Assembly (NCBI GenBank): GCA_028023455.1
Contig: JAQFVV010012405.1
Span: 3,659,149 to 3,723,148 of the forward strand
DNA from: Epiperipatus broadwayi
Lineage: Eukaryota; Onychophora; Udeonychophora; Euonychophora; Peripatidae
Direction of reading: 5' to 3'
Length of the DNA: 64,000 nt
Shown here: positions 52,831 to 63,709 of the stretch, one piece after another
How the letters are laid out: each line of letters begins with the position of its first letter
How positions within the stretch are numbered: the stretch's first letter is position 1
The notes under the pieces: generated by a model
Told to the model about the DNA's origin: nothing
What the model saw: only the letters and a program-made list of their open reading frames with translations
The model's database searches: none
Position numbers and translations under genes: made by a program

Positions 52831-54280
52831 AACATTTCTTCTGCGATTCTTTTTTTGAAAGCCGATTCTCTTATAGCTCGGCAGTGTCCATGCTACCGCA
52901 GGTCACTTTAATAATAATTATAAAGTTTGTGCTGGGTCTGACTCCACTCCTCCACATCTGTTATTTTTTAGTAAATTATTAGAATAAATATTAATAACAT
53001 AAAGTAAATAGGATGATAGCTTTGTGAATGAATGCACTCCTCATTAAGATATCATAGTGTGTCTTGTAACATTCACCATTAAAACGTGAGGCATGGGATG
53101 TAATATATATTAATATCCAGGTAGTGTAATATATTTATCTATGTGAATTAACCACAATTAAATATTTAAATTATCTATAGCCATATCTGTGTCTGCTTAA
53201 TTTAATTAATAATTAGTATCACTCATATCAATGAATAGTAGAATATAGTAGTAGTCCATAAAGTGAAACCATTAGTTAGAGTCTCTTGTTTACCTGACCA
53301 CTGGGCCTAGAAAATAATGCTATTGTTAGGGTAGATGCGTTGTCATGTGGGTTTTGTTGTGAATGAAACTACTAGGTTTGAATACAGTATCACAGGCCCT
53401 GAACCCACTTGTTATGCCACCATTCAAACATGATGGTGGAATTTTGCAACATGTTAACAAGACATACAAAATCTTACTGTTACAATATTTGCTTTTGTGA
53501 TAGGTAATAATTATATCCAATTCTATAATGCAATTTTCAAATATTTTGAACTTTACTAATCTAAATACTAGCAAGCATGTGTGTATAACCATATATTATA
53601 CAAGTCACATAACTGATATAACTAAGACAGACTGTATCTGATTTTCTGTCTGGGAATAAATAATAAATTGCAACACTTGTTGTATTAAATAAAATAATAC
53701 AAATATATAAAATTTGGAATAATAATTTGGAAATATAGAACTAAATATAACTTTCACTATCATAAAACTTACTTTTAAAATATATATTAATTATAATTAC
53801 TAAATATAATTTATAAAAATGAATATAACTTTTATTTAACTATAAGTTTAAGACTATTACAATTTAACTTCTAAACATATTTTAAACATTTATAGCTGTG
53901 TTATTTATCATGGCCAGCTTTTGCAACCATATGTAACAATATTTTTAGCTCTACTTAACTATTTTAATTATTCATTATAATTTTATGCATTAAGTATTTT
54001 ATTTAGCTTCAAATTGTACTTTTAAGATATTATTAATAGAACATTAAATTTTTTTAATAATTTACTGTGATGAGCTGATTCTGACCTATAGAAAAGGGCA
54101 CAATATATATATATATACATTGAAATAAATTAGCATTTGACCCTGTGAAAATAGAAGTCAAAAGTACTCAGAGATACATTCATTACTAATGTGCGCTAAA
54201 ATATGAAAAACAAAATATAAAAATTCTGCAAGGATGCCTTTATTCTATTTATATAACACATGACATTCCCCCCCTTTAAA
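52831..54280. other. non-coding stretch
   Basis: No gene supported. A string near 53,398-53,440 (PLVMPPFKHDGG in translation) vaguely recalls a mariner transposase block but is too short to call. Confidence 0.5.
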
Positions 54281-54429
54281 GTTATAATCTAAACATCACA
54301 TGATCATCATTCTTTAAGCTCTTTGCACAGAGACTAAACTATCCATACAGTAGCACCACTCAGTGCAAACCAGAGAAATCAATGATTGCAGGAAAGTTTG
54401 TGCATAAAATCTCTATCTAGTGCCTACCC

Positions 54430-54488
54430 ATGCAATATCCCCATACTAGTTTCTATCCTGAGGCTTTCATCAATGAGGAGTCTTGGAT
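54430..54488 (-). ncRNA. degenerate hammerhead ribozyme
   Basis: On the minus strand the core reads TTGATGA with GAAA intact. The cleavage triplet is GTA, a permitted triplet. Stem I is largely kept, while stem II is disrupted (AGCCTCAGGAT). Loss of the first core C should prevent activity. Confidence 0.7.
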
Positions 54489-54543
54489 CTCAGAGCACTG
54501 CATATAGTCTTAGGATCCTAATATTTGAGTGAAGTGCTTTCAG

Positions 54544-54602
54544 ATCCAAGGGCCCTCACTGATAAAAGCCACAGACTAGAAACTTGTCTGGAGATATTGG
54601 GT
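54544..54602 (+). ncRNA. degenerate hammerhead ribozyme
   Basis: The core reads CTGATAA, GAAA is present, stem III reads ACTTGTC, the inner stem I is CCCTCA/TGGAGA and the outer is ATCCAA/TTGGGT. The G-to-A core change matches that in the 8.1 kb copy. Confidence 0.7.
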
Positions 54603-54728
54603 GACTAGGAATAAGATAGATTTTATGCACAAACCTTTTTGCATTCATTGATTACTCTGGCTTGCACTGAGTGGCACTACTGTATGGAGAGTTTAGCCTC
54701 TGGTTAAGTTATAAACTAGAAATATTTT

Positions 54729-55722
54729 TTACTACTATATCACTTCAGAGATTGCTGTATCTCTCTCAGACATAATTTGTTATATACTATCACACATGTG
54801 AAATATATATAACCAAATTGACAGCTTAAATTTTATTGTCTAACATTAGTTACATATAAATGCACAGATAGTCATGACTTTGAATTCATTCATTCAATGT
54901 ATATAAGAATATTTATGGAAAGAGTTTGTATCTGTCAATTGGTTACAAATGCTGGAGGGAAGGGTTAAATAGCCCATTGTAGAAGTAATGCCTTTTTAAT
55001 AGACTATTATAAAAAAAACAAGGAGAAGAACTCATTGGGCCTCCTTATTGCTAAGTAATAATTATATCATTTTCTTTCACCCTCTACATATTTATTTATA
55101 TACAATTGTTGGATGGTTAGTTAGATTACCTATGATGACCATACTTGAACAAATTATCAAACTTGATCCATGTCTATCATTGTATCATGAGACTCTTTTT
55201 AAATAAATTATCTTACACATGCACATATGGCATCATCCACTTCAGATAAGTACATTAATTATTAATAACTATGTATCAGACTACAGTATATTTTATTAAA
55301 ACTTGATATATATCTTTGCTATTTTCACTTATCTTTACAGACATTTTACAAACAAGGAAAAGGTTTTAAAAAATATATATATATGTTTAATGTTTTCACA
55401 GTTATATGATGTACATAAAATAATATTTTTGGATACAAACCATGTATTATTTTGCATTACAATCTGATATTTTGATGGACTAGCAACCGCCATTATCAAG
55501 GTTAACTTTTGAAAGAACAATCGTTAGATCTCAAACAATAACATGACTCAGTGCGAAATGAGAAGTGAGATTCGACTTGAAGTAGTTCAGCATTCACAAT
55601 ATGTGGCTTATCAAAATGTTTATTTCCCTCAGTTTTTTCACCTATTAATTTCAAGTTAATATTAGATAAAATGAGAGGTTTCCACATAGCTGGAATATGT
55701 TGTGCTTCATCATCCCTACTTA
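54729..55722. other. non-coding stretch with an unrecognised open frame at its right edge
   Basis: A minus-strand frame (55,864-55,502, 120 codons) is the only longer frame. It contains the 48-bp duplication described next and matches no family I know. Otherwise A+T-rich with no features. Confidence 0.45.
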
Positions 55723-55818
55723 AACCAGTAGGTCTCTTTAATATTTCAATTATATATATGTGTGTGTCATAACCAGTAGGTCTCTTTAATATTTCAATTA
55801 TATATATGTGTGTGTCAT
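55723..55818. repeat. perfect 48-bp tandem duplication
   Basis: 55,723-55,770 and 55,771-55,818 are identical (AACCAGTAGGTCTCTTTAAT ... GTGTGTCAT). 48 bp is 16 codons, so the minus-strand open frame survives it. No function assigned. Confidence 0.95.
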
Positions 55819-55917
55819 AATTGCCCTCATCAGCTCTTAAACCAGTAGACATTTCATCAAACAAATCACCCCAGTTTTAGTGCAAATTGTTAAAATAATC
55901 TGATCAGTGGTTTACTT

Positions 55918-56140
55918 CATATATATTGCTTACAATAACTCTCTTCATATACTTTTTAATGCATATAATTTATTTTCCTGACAGTTTCGACTGCCCTGCA
56001 GTCTTCATCAGAGTGATCTCAATCTCCTCTATCATTTAAAATAACTTAAAAGGTAGAGGAGATTGAAATCGCTCTGTTAAAAAAAATTTTGAATCAAAGT
56101 GTATGTGAGGGGAGTTATTGTAAGCAATATATATATGAAT
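55918..56140. mobile_element. inverted pair of Penelope-like element ends (putative)
   Basis: The outer arms ATATTGCTTACAATAACT (about 55,923) and AGTTATTGTAAGCAATAT (about 56,115) are perfect inverted repeats. Inner arms of about 22 bp (AGAGTGATCTCAATCTCC, near 56,010, and GGAGATTGAAATCGCTCT, near 56,055) pair at 20 of 22. The left half carries a hammerhead-like motif on the minus strand, and in the right half the corresponding segment is replaced by A/T-rich sequence. Inverted terminal fragments with hammerhead motifs are characteristic of Penelope-like elements. No reverse transcriptase is visible nearby, so the assignment is inferred. Confidence 0.6.
55978..56020 (-). ncRNA. Penelope-type hammerhead ribozyme motif
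   Basis: Minus strand: CTGATGA (56,011-56,005), A, GACTGC-AGG-GCAGTC (a perfect 6-bp stem II), GAAA (55,988-55,985), then CTGTC. Compared with the GAAACGTC common in Penelope-like ribozymes there is one extra T in the tiny stem III. Stem I pairs only weakly (CT/AG next to the core). The core segments are intact, but activity is uncertain. Confidence 0.65.
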
Positions 56141-57119
56141 ATATGAAGAAATGTAAAGAAAGTAAAAGGAGAAAAATAAGAAGTGGTTTACTTATTAAAA
56201 AGAAAGTAAATGTATTTATTTTTATATTTAATAAGATTTACACAATTCCTATTTCTTTTTTTAATTAGTAGAAAGATTCCAAAAACTAATTACTGTAATT
56301 AATAAGTTATACTTTTAAAAACATTACTCCAAATCAACATTTAAATAAAAATCAATTATTTTGTGATCAGTTATTTAAATATTCTGTATCTTTTAACATA
56401 GCATTGAATAGCAGACCTAAGAACTATGGATTTGAGAATTGATTCCTAGTACACTACAGTATCCAAACATCACATTATTTTCTGAGTAATTATGTATAAT
56501 TTTTTTTTACTTGCTTAAATCCCAGAGTTGTTGCAAGTGAAGAAATGTTTATTACTAACAGAGAACAATGAAAACAAAAGAAATATATAAAAAATTTGAC
56601 CTATGAAATCTTTTTGCTACTACAAAAAATAATAAACCAAATCATAATTAATCAACCATAAATATAAAAAAATATTTGTATGATATTCATATACTTTTAT
56701 CATTGATTATTCACATAGTGTGAGAACATGGATAGATTGCTTACAACATACAACAGCCAGTATGAGAGTTTATAGGATTTTTATCTCTCAGGTTAAGATC
56801 AAGAAAAACAATGATCTTTCTTCTCATTGCCTATTAATTCTTAACTGAAATTGAGTTTTTGAAGGCAAACTGAATCAGATGTAAATGAAGATTTTTTAAT
56901 AGATATTTATAACTCTGACAGACACAAACTAATATACGATCCTTATTTTCAGAAGGCTATAAAGTCACCAGCTAAAAACAGTCATTGGCTAAAAATAGAG
57001 GACCCTAAGAATCTCTTGATTGATGATTCACTCTGCCATTCATTGATGATATTTGATTTAGATGCTTAAAATTGCATATCACTTTCAAATAAATGAAAAT
57101 TTGCATGAATTAGAAGAAA
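56141..57119. other. A+T-rich non-coding stretch
   Basis: No gene or transposon end recognised. The upstream limit of the RTE remnant that follows may lie within the last 100 bp. Confidence 0.5.
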
Positions 57120-58320
57120 AGCTGTCTGATATTAAATGAAACATGTTTGGACTTGGTAATGTTAAAAGAAAAGATAAAAAGACAATTTATTAAAAAAGTG
57201 GAGTTGGATAATACTATAAATGCACAAATATTGGAAGTACAAGTGGAGTGAAATTCATTGTAAATAAAAAGTAGAATAACATTGTGGAAATTTATAATAT
57301 ATCAAACAGAATATCAAGATTAATTTTTTTAATTAAGAAGATACTAATGTAGATACTTCATGTTTATGCTCAATAAGTTCTCATTGTGATAAAATACAGT
57401 ATTTTTATATGGATGTACAACGAACTTTTGAACAGATCAAGCATTTTAAAATTATCATGGGTGACTTAAACGCTAACTGAAAGAACTGTGGGTAACTTTG
57501 GTTAGAGTGGTACAAATAAAAAAAGACAGATTTATAAAGTTTTATAGAGTTACCAGAAAATGAAAAACTTTATATTATAAATGCTCTCTTTGAAAAGCAT
57601 TAAATAAAGCAATGGCAGCCCATAAAATTTTTATGCAGGAGTCCCACCAAAAAGTAAGCAAGGAAAACAAAACAGAGCATTTCTAACACAGCTGTTTTCT
57701 TTTTCCACCCAATCATTATTGAAGATCTAATGTACTTTTTGTTTTTACTAATTGCTGTTTGACAAATAATAATATCTGGAGTAGATCGACCTTTATTTTT
57801 TATTTAATTTTTTTCAAGTGTTAACAATTGAGAAAATATAATACACTTATCTTGATAAAATATTTTTTAAAAAAATATTTCTTTTATTATTCTGGTTATA
57901 TTTTTTTGTAACAAATATTGATATATTAATTTATAAATGTTAATTATGAGAAAAAAAAAGGAATATTTTATTACACATCCCGAAGAGAAATCAAGAGTAG
58001 ATAAACATGCCATGCTCAAATAACTATTGATGCTGTGGCAGCGAACAGTTCTAATGACATTAGTTACATGCATTGATAAAAGCAAATGAATATTATTAGA
58101 ACTTGCTGAAATTGACCAAATATGGCATTTCTAGCATTGCCATAATTAGAAGCATCTTTGAATAAAATTTCTATCATAGCTTAGAATAATATTTTTTGAA
58201 AAATGGTTTAATTAGTTATATTTATATAATAGTTATGCAAAATATTGAATGATTGTTATATTATTGATATTTTCAAGTAAAAATTTAATAGTTAATTTTT
58301 TTCTGGAAAGGCTGCAGCAC

Positions 58321-58352
58321 TGTAGTGTTTATAGGCCAGCATAAACACTACA
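58321..58352. repeat. perfect 12-bp hairpin
   Basis: TGTAGTGTTTAT (58,321-58,332) and ATAAACACTACA (58,341-58,352) pair exactly around AGGCCAGC. It lies in the unidentified segment interrupting the RTE endonuclease. Confidence 0.9.
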
Positions 58353-59756
58353 TAATACTTTGGGCATAATTGCTGAGAGATTCTTGACTTCGTTTAAAAA
58401 GAAGCTACATCACATCACATCACCAGCACTGAAATAAAAGTACAGTGGAATAAGATTTTATTTTTACTAACAGAAAATATGTATTCTATGATTGTGGTGT
58501 TCTTAATAAATTCAACACAGGTAGTGATAACAGATTAATGATTTGTAAGATACATATTAATGCATAACTAGAGAGACAACAATTATTCATAAAAACTGTA
58601 TTCACAGTTATTATTCCTAATCTTCAAAAACATTATTTAAATTAGAACTTGGATAAAATCAATAGGAAGATAACATATATTATTAAGAACTGAACAAAGA
58701 AAGCTGATACTAAAAAGTAGCAATTCACCAATAAACTTTGTACTGAGACAAATCAACTTATGTAGAAAAGAAGAAATATGAAAAAATATAAAAATTATCC
58801 ATTAAAATTAATTGAATATCTAGTATTTTGTAAATAATATGAAAAAGAGTTACACTAATATAAGAAAAAAGCAATTGCGGACTAGCAAAGAAAATTATAG
58901 AGATAATAAAAGATTCGAAAATGTAAAAAAACATCTTGGTATTTAGGAAACATGTCTATAATAAGAACAAAAGATAGAATATGATGAAATCATGAAGTGT
59001 GTGAACAAGTTCTATAAAGAATTATATAGAAATTAAAAATAATAAGAATAAGAATACTTATAATTACTACATCTTTGGATTTGGCCAGCATTTAAATTGA
59101 AGAAGTGAATCATAAAATTAAATCTATGTAGAAGAGAAAAACTCCAAATAATGTTGGAATTATAATCGATATCTTAAAAGAAGCAGGTGAAGAAATAGAA
59201 AAATTGTTATAAAAGTTGTACACCAAATTTCCAAATGAGATGATTGGAAAAATGCAAAAGTAGTATTGGTATATAAAAAGGTGATAAGAATAGACTTATC
59301 AGTTCAATACAATGTTTTTATCATGATTTTTACAATGTGTCTACAACAATTTTGGAAATTAGCCAACCAAAATGACATGCTGGATTTAAAAATGGTTTAG
59401 CATAATAGATCATAAAGTAATGAGAAATGTTATAAAAAGAATCAATGAATATGAGTTGCTGCTATGCTCTGAATTTCTAGATTATGAAAAGGCATTTGAT
59501 TCCATAATTAAATTTTTGAATCATCAAGATAAAGACTCAGGAATTGTTACATTTTGAAAATATTCATCAAAATGCTTGATTATGTTCAGAAGATTAATAT
59601 AGAAAAAAGGGTATGACAGAATAATTCATATTCAAAACTTTATTGATTAAAATGGAAAATGAAGGGAATAAAATTAAATGGAGATTATGTGATTATTTTT
59701 GCAATTATGATTTCATAATGAAATTTTGCAAGAGTTATCAGATGAAATTAAACAGA

Positions 59757-60180
59757 GGGATTTGAACTCAAATCTTCCATTCTATCTCAAGCAACTGAAA
59801 CACATGACAATATACATATGAAAAAAAAATACATGATCATCAATATACATATTTAGTGTAGAACAAGCGCTCATTGGTTGAGTCATGCTATAATCTCCCA
59901 CACATATACACTATCAGTGCTCAGGTTATATTAAGATAGCAATTCCTCAAACTTTTAATGGACAGGTTTCAATTTTCTTATCCTTGCAACAATTCAACCA
60001 TCCATTTCATTGAAAAACTGGCAGTGGATGCTCAAAGCCCCTATTGGAATTGATATTATAGTCATACCCATGTAGACATTAGACCAATCTAATTCCTCAT
60101 ATTATTGGACATTATGCATTCATATATTTTAAGAGGAGAGGGATGGGCTGAACTTATACTAAGATGTAATCTATTTTCCA
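59757..60180. mobile_element. insertion of dispersed repeat B into the RTE element
   Basis: The segment splits the RTE reverse transcriptase after ILQELSDEIK. Its first 130 bp match 30,916-31,060. It starts with GGGATTTGAACTCAAATC, a B-box-like palindromic string. The remaining 290 bp are not recognised. No coding content. Confidence 0.55.
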
Positions 60181-60369
60181 AGCAATATGAAATTAAGAAA
60201 ATAGAACTAAAGTTGAAGGCTAAAATAATATTTAATTGATTTTTTTCCAGAAGAAAATGATACTCATGAATTAAAAAAAGTCAACAATTACAAATACCTT
60301 GATCAGATTATTCATATGGATGGAAACATAATGGATGAAAGTGTTTATAGAATTAAACTTTTTTTTTCT

Positions 60370-61540
60370 CAGTGATGAAAGTTTATTCATCAAAAAAAAA
60401 AGGTACAAATATAGTTAAATAAGAGGTTTACAAAGAATGGTAAAAATGAAATTCTGGAGCAACATAGTGAAGGGGGAAGGATACATATGAAAAGGGAAAG
60501 GGATGTGGAAAGGGTTTGTATTAACCATTAAAGACAAATGAATGTTACAATTAGGAATTATTTGTAAAGTTTAGAAATCAAATATGAAAAGTCTTTTAGG
60601 AGTATTTAGGAGTACAATATTGGGAAAGTTGAGAAATAGGAAAACACTTGGAGATAACATAAAATATGGACTAAATCAATCTACTGTTCAGTTCTTCCAA
60701 ATGGCCTGGAATATCTTCACAAGAGAGCAATCCTGAATACTTTGGAAAAATTATGGAAAACATATGGAGAACAAGGGGAAAAAAATCCAAGCTTCAAAAT
60801 GTCTCTGCTGAAAACCATTCTAATCCATCATAAAAATCACATGAACAGCAAAAGGCCAGCCCTATCAATAGCAACATTGGAAGTAATAAAATTAAATAAG
60901 GTGGATCACTTGCAATTAGAATCATGAGGCCAAACTGCGACCTATTTTGCAATAATGCATGGATAAAATCACTCATAATGATAACGTTAAAGAATCACCA
61001 TAAATAACGTTATTTTTTCTATCTTGTGGATGAGAAAAATCAACATTGGTAACAATCACCACAGCACCCTCATCCCAGACCCCTCCCTCAAAAGAACTAG
61101 GATTTAGACCCCTGGGAGTCCTCCCAACAACTGGACCCTCTCATTCACTCAACAAAATTAAGTGAAATGAAAATTTTCATTAAAAGGTAAAATTTCTGTA
61201 GAAATCGTTTGTAATTTCAGTGGCTGTCATATATTTACATAGCGTTTTTATAAATGTTGAAATTATGCTTACTTGTGATTACATTGTTGGTATAGCTTGT
61301 ATATGAAAAGAGAGCTAAAAAACTCCTCTTTTTAATAGGGATAGTTTTAGAGAAATTTAATTCCCTGAACTAGAAAAAAGGGAATGAAACAAGGAGCCAG
61401 AAACAGTGTTAACTGGAGTCCTTGGCTCCCTCTAGTGGACTTTTGATGAAATATGTTTGATAGAAATAACTTTGTATTTTTTTAAAAAAATGTTGAAAAT
61501 ATTTTTTAAATAGATGTGTTTTATTAGTTGTTATCTATAG
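60370..61540. other. unidentified segment within the RTE element
   Basis: It includes a less A+T-rich block (61,030-61,150 and 61,370-61,440). Short open frames (60,742-60,927 plus, 60,794-60,976 minus) have no recognisable domain. Most likely one or more inserted repeats. Confidence 0.4.
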
Positions 61541-61865
61541 ATTTCAGATATGGATATTTAACAGAAAATCAATACAAACATATCAGACCATTCAGAAATA
61601 ATAAAAAGAAATTAAAAATAAAACACATGGTTAATGGAACAAATAGGTCTTTCTAACATCATTGAAAGTAGTGAGAAATTAAAGAGGGGCTGGGGTGGGC
61701 ATAGATGAGAGGATAATAAATGGACAATTGAAGTCTTAAACTGAATTCCAAGAAATTGTAAAAGATCTAGAAAAAGACTATGTACAAGATGGATGGAATA
61801 AGAAAGCGTGCTGGGATAATGCAAAAAAGAGAGGCTAATAATCAGAGATATTAAATTGGGGGAAA

Positions 61866-62585
61866 CCATTATCTTACACTGGATCAAAAATGGATAAAAA
61901 TGATGATGATGATACATATGTCAAGTAACAATTTTTGAAAACAAAGTATTTAATAGTTTTATTTCAAATGGCTAGACCAGGATTTGTTTTTCCCAGGTAA
62001 ACAAGAAAGTTTGCTCAATAGTAAGTTACTTTTCCTCTGAGTCAGCTACTTGAGGAATATAAATGCCAATTTTTAAACTCCATAGTAGCGACCAATAGTA
62101 CAGTTATCAATGATAAAAGACTGTGTGTAAAAATGTTCTGCAATAAATAGTTTAATTTTCATTACTCATTTCTCAAGATCTCAAGATTCATAGTCGTTTT
62201 AATTTTAGAAAAAAAAATAACAACAAAAAAGTTTTAAATGAGCTTTATAAAAAGGAGAAAAAAAATACAAAAAGATTAGTGCAAAGACGTGAAGATGGCA
62301 TGTGGCATCTATGATGCAAAATTTCTGTATTAAGCTAATAAGTAAAAAAACAGACGAAAATTGAAAAAGAACATAGAAAAGAGACAAAAAATAACATTTA
62401 TAACGAAAGCAGCAGCTAGAGTTTGATGGTAGTATCACATTGTATGAGGCAACATGTCATATTTATAGTCATACACTGTTTATTGTTTATTCATAGTAAA
62501 TTTTCGCATCTGAAAATTAAATTACTATCTATTATTTGTGAACCCTGTCAGTGAAAAACAAAAACTCTAATAATAATATATCCAA
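61866..62585. other. A+T-rich non-coding stretch
   Basis: No gene or repeat recognised. The minus-strand frame 62,438-62,205 is phenylalanine-rich low-complexity sequence. Confidence 0.5.
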
Positions 62586-62587
62586 CA

Positions 62588-62695
62588 TAGTTGGTAGCCA
62601 AGAGGTCAGCATAGCCGCTTTGCAAGCAAGCAGTTGCTTGCAAACGGTTGTCGCGGGTTCGCTTCCCGGCCGATGCTGTGACATATGGAAAAGAA
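62588..62695 (+). repeat. tRNA-derived SINE
   Basis: A box TAGCCAAGAGG (62,595-62,605) and B box GGTTCGCTTCC (62,656-62,666) sit at tRNA-like spacing within a cloverleaf-like region. The sequence continues GATGCTGTGACATATGG. The same downstream GATGCTRTGACATATG follows the head in the 63.4 kb copy, so this is a dispersed SINE family, not a lone tRNA gene. The T-arm pairs at four of five positions, and no clean acceptor stem forms. Pol III transcription is possible. Confidence 0.75.
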
Positions 62696-62699
62696 AATA

Positions 62700-63420
62700 C
62701 ACATTTCTTGAGTAATCACAGAAAAACAACGTCTCACACTATTGCTATGTTATGCAGAATACATATATATATATACTGAATATATAATCTGTGAGTATAT
62801 ATATAAAAAGAAAAATAATTTATATATTAAAAAAAAGGAAAGGATTTCCCCCAGCTCAACCATTTATATAAAATAGTATATAGCAATAGGAGTAATCTTA
62901 TTTTTTAAAAAAAACGAAAATTAGTTGGGGCTTTTTTTTTTAAGTAAATAAAAAAAACACAAATAGGTTAAAGAATTTAAAAAAAAAAGTGTGCGGGTTT
63001 TTAAAATGAAAAACTAGAGAAGAAAAAATCAAATCCTTAGATAAAAGTTTTTACAAAAAAGTTAATTTAATAAAACTAATAGTAATTAAATTAAATTATA
63101 ACAAAATGATGTTCAAAAATACCTATTTAAAAAATCGAAGCTTTCAAAATGTTAAACTTCTGGCCCAACAAAAGGTAAAACAATCTAATTAACTTATAAA
63201 AAGATCAAACACAAGCAAGATGCAAGGAAAACTAAAAGTAACCTTATAAAAAGAAAAAAAAAACCTTTTGTTTTTTTTTTAGTTTACTTATACAATCAAA
63301 TTCTAGAGTTATAGTTTGTAATATTTGTAATAATAATGAAAAAGTTTGTAATATTTTTATATAAAAATTTTGTAGTTTATTTTTAATCAATTTGATTTTT
63401 TTAAAAGTGTTTTTTTTTTT
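62700..63420. other. A+T-rich non-coding stretch
   Basis: Poly-A/T-rich, nothing recognisable. Confidence 0.5.
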
Positions 63421-63535
63421 CATATGTCATAGCATCTGCCGGGACGCGAACCCACACCCGTCTGCAACCAACTACTTGTTTGCATGGAGGCTGCGATACC
63501 TCTCGGCTAACAACGCAAGTGTTTTACTAAACTGC
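63420..63535 (-). repeat. tRNA-derived SINE with A-rich tail
   Basis: On the minus strand: A box TAGCCGAGAGG (63,509-63,499), B box GGTTCGCGTCC (63,452-63,442), then CAGATGCTATGACATATG followed by a run of A residues. This is the complete short form of the family seen at 62.6 kb, in opposite orientation. The A-rich tail is the expected 3' end of a SINE moved by LINE machinery. Confidence 0.78.
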
Positions 63536-63709
63536 TACGCGTATTACATTCTCAAAAATTACAAGAAAAAATATTCATAAAAGCTTAAGAATCTTTTACT
63601 ATATATGAACCTTTGACTAATGGAGAATATTATTTAATAAAAATAATTTGAAGATGTTATAAATTTTTGCAACAGACAATTAAGTATATGTTTATGTTAA
63701 CAACAAAAC

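Larger units (their letters stand above)
54292..54717. mobile_element. HHR-R fold-back copy
   Basis: An antisense half (AAACATCACATGATCAT to about 54,515) is joined to a sense half (about 54,520 to GAGAGTTTAGCCTCTG), forming a hairpin-like structure with both halves carrying a ribozyme remnant. The flanks share GTTATAAWCTA (54,281-54,291 and 54,718-54,728, 10 of 11 identical), a likely target duplication. No protein is encoded. Confidence 0.85.
57240..61800 (+). pseudogene. RTE LINE polyprotein remnants (endonuclease-RT)
   Basis: Recognisable blocks: GVKFIVNKK and VEIYNISNRISRLI (57,244-57,340), IMGDLNA (57,452-57,475, endonuclease catalytic block), FIELPENEKLYIINALFEKH (57,541-57,600), DFIFTNRKYVFYDCGVLNKF and NTGSDNRL (58,452-58,545), IMKCVNKFYKELY (58,990-59,030), ILKEAGEEIEKLL (59,166-59,205), FLDYEKAFDSI (59,475-59,507, RT motif A), VNNYKYLDQIIHMDGN (60,280-60,330), SNIIESSEKLKRGWGGH and EVLN..IPRNCKRSR (61,654-61,770). 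The catalytic FADD is not recoverable near 59.7 kb. These match RTE-type LINEs whose protein joins an AP-like endonuclease to a reverse transcriptase. Non-functional. Confidence 0.82.
57120..61865 (+). mobile_element. degenerate RTE-type LINE with nested insertions
   Basis: Fragments of one RTE-type polyprotein appear in order on the plus strand, separated by unrelated segments: endonuclease (57.1-57.6 kb), its C-terminal part (58.44-58.65 kb), linker and RT (58.95-59.75 kb), thumb (60.18-60.35 kb) and the C-terminal block (61.60-61.87 kb). Intervening DNA at about 57.63-58.43, 59.76-60.18 and 60.37-61.54 kb does not match the family and is read as later insertions. Frameshifts and stops are frequent, so it is an old dead copy. 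Confidence 0.8.

Noticed and set aside
53398-53440. Possible mariner or Tc1 transposase block (FKHDGG in translation)
   Set aside because: Only one short block is visible, with no catalytic residues and no terminal repeats.
55825-55850. Second CTGATGA on the minus strand near the 48-bp repeat
   Set aside because: No GAAA box or complementary stem follows at hammerhead spacing.
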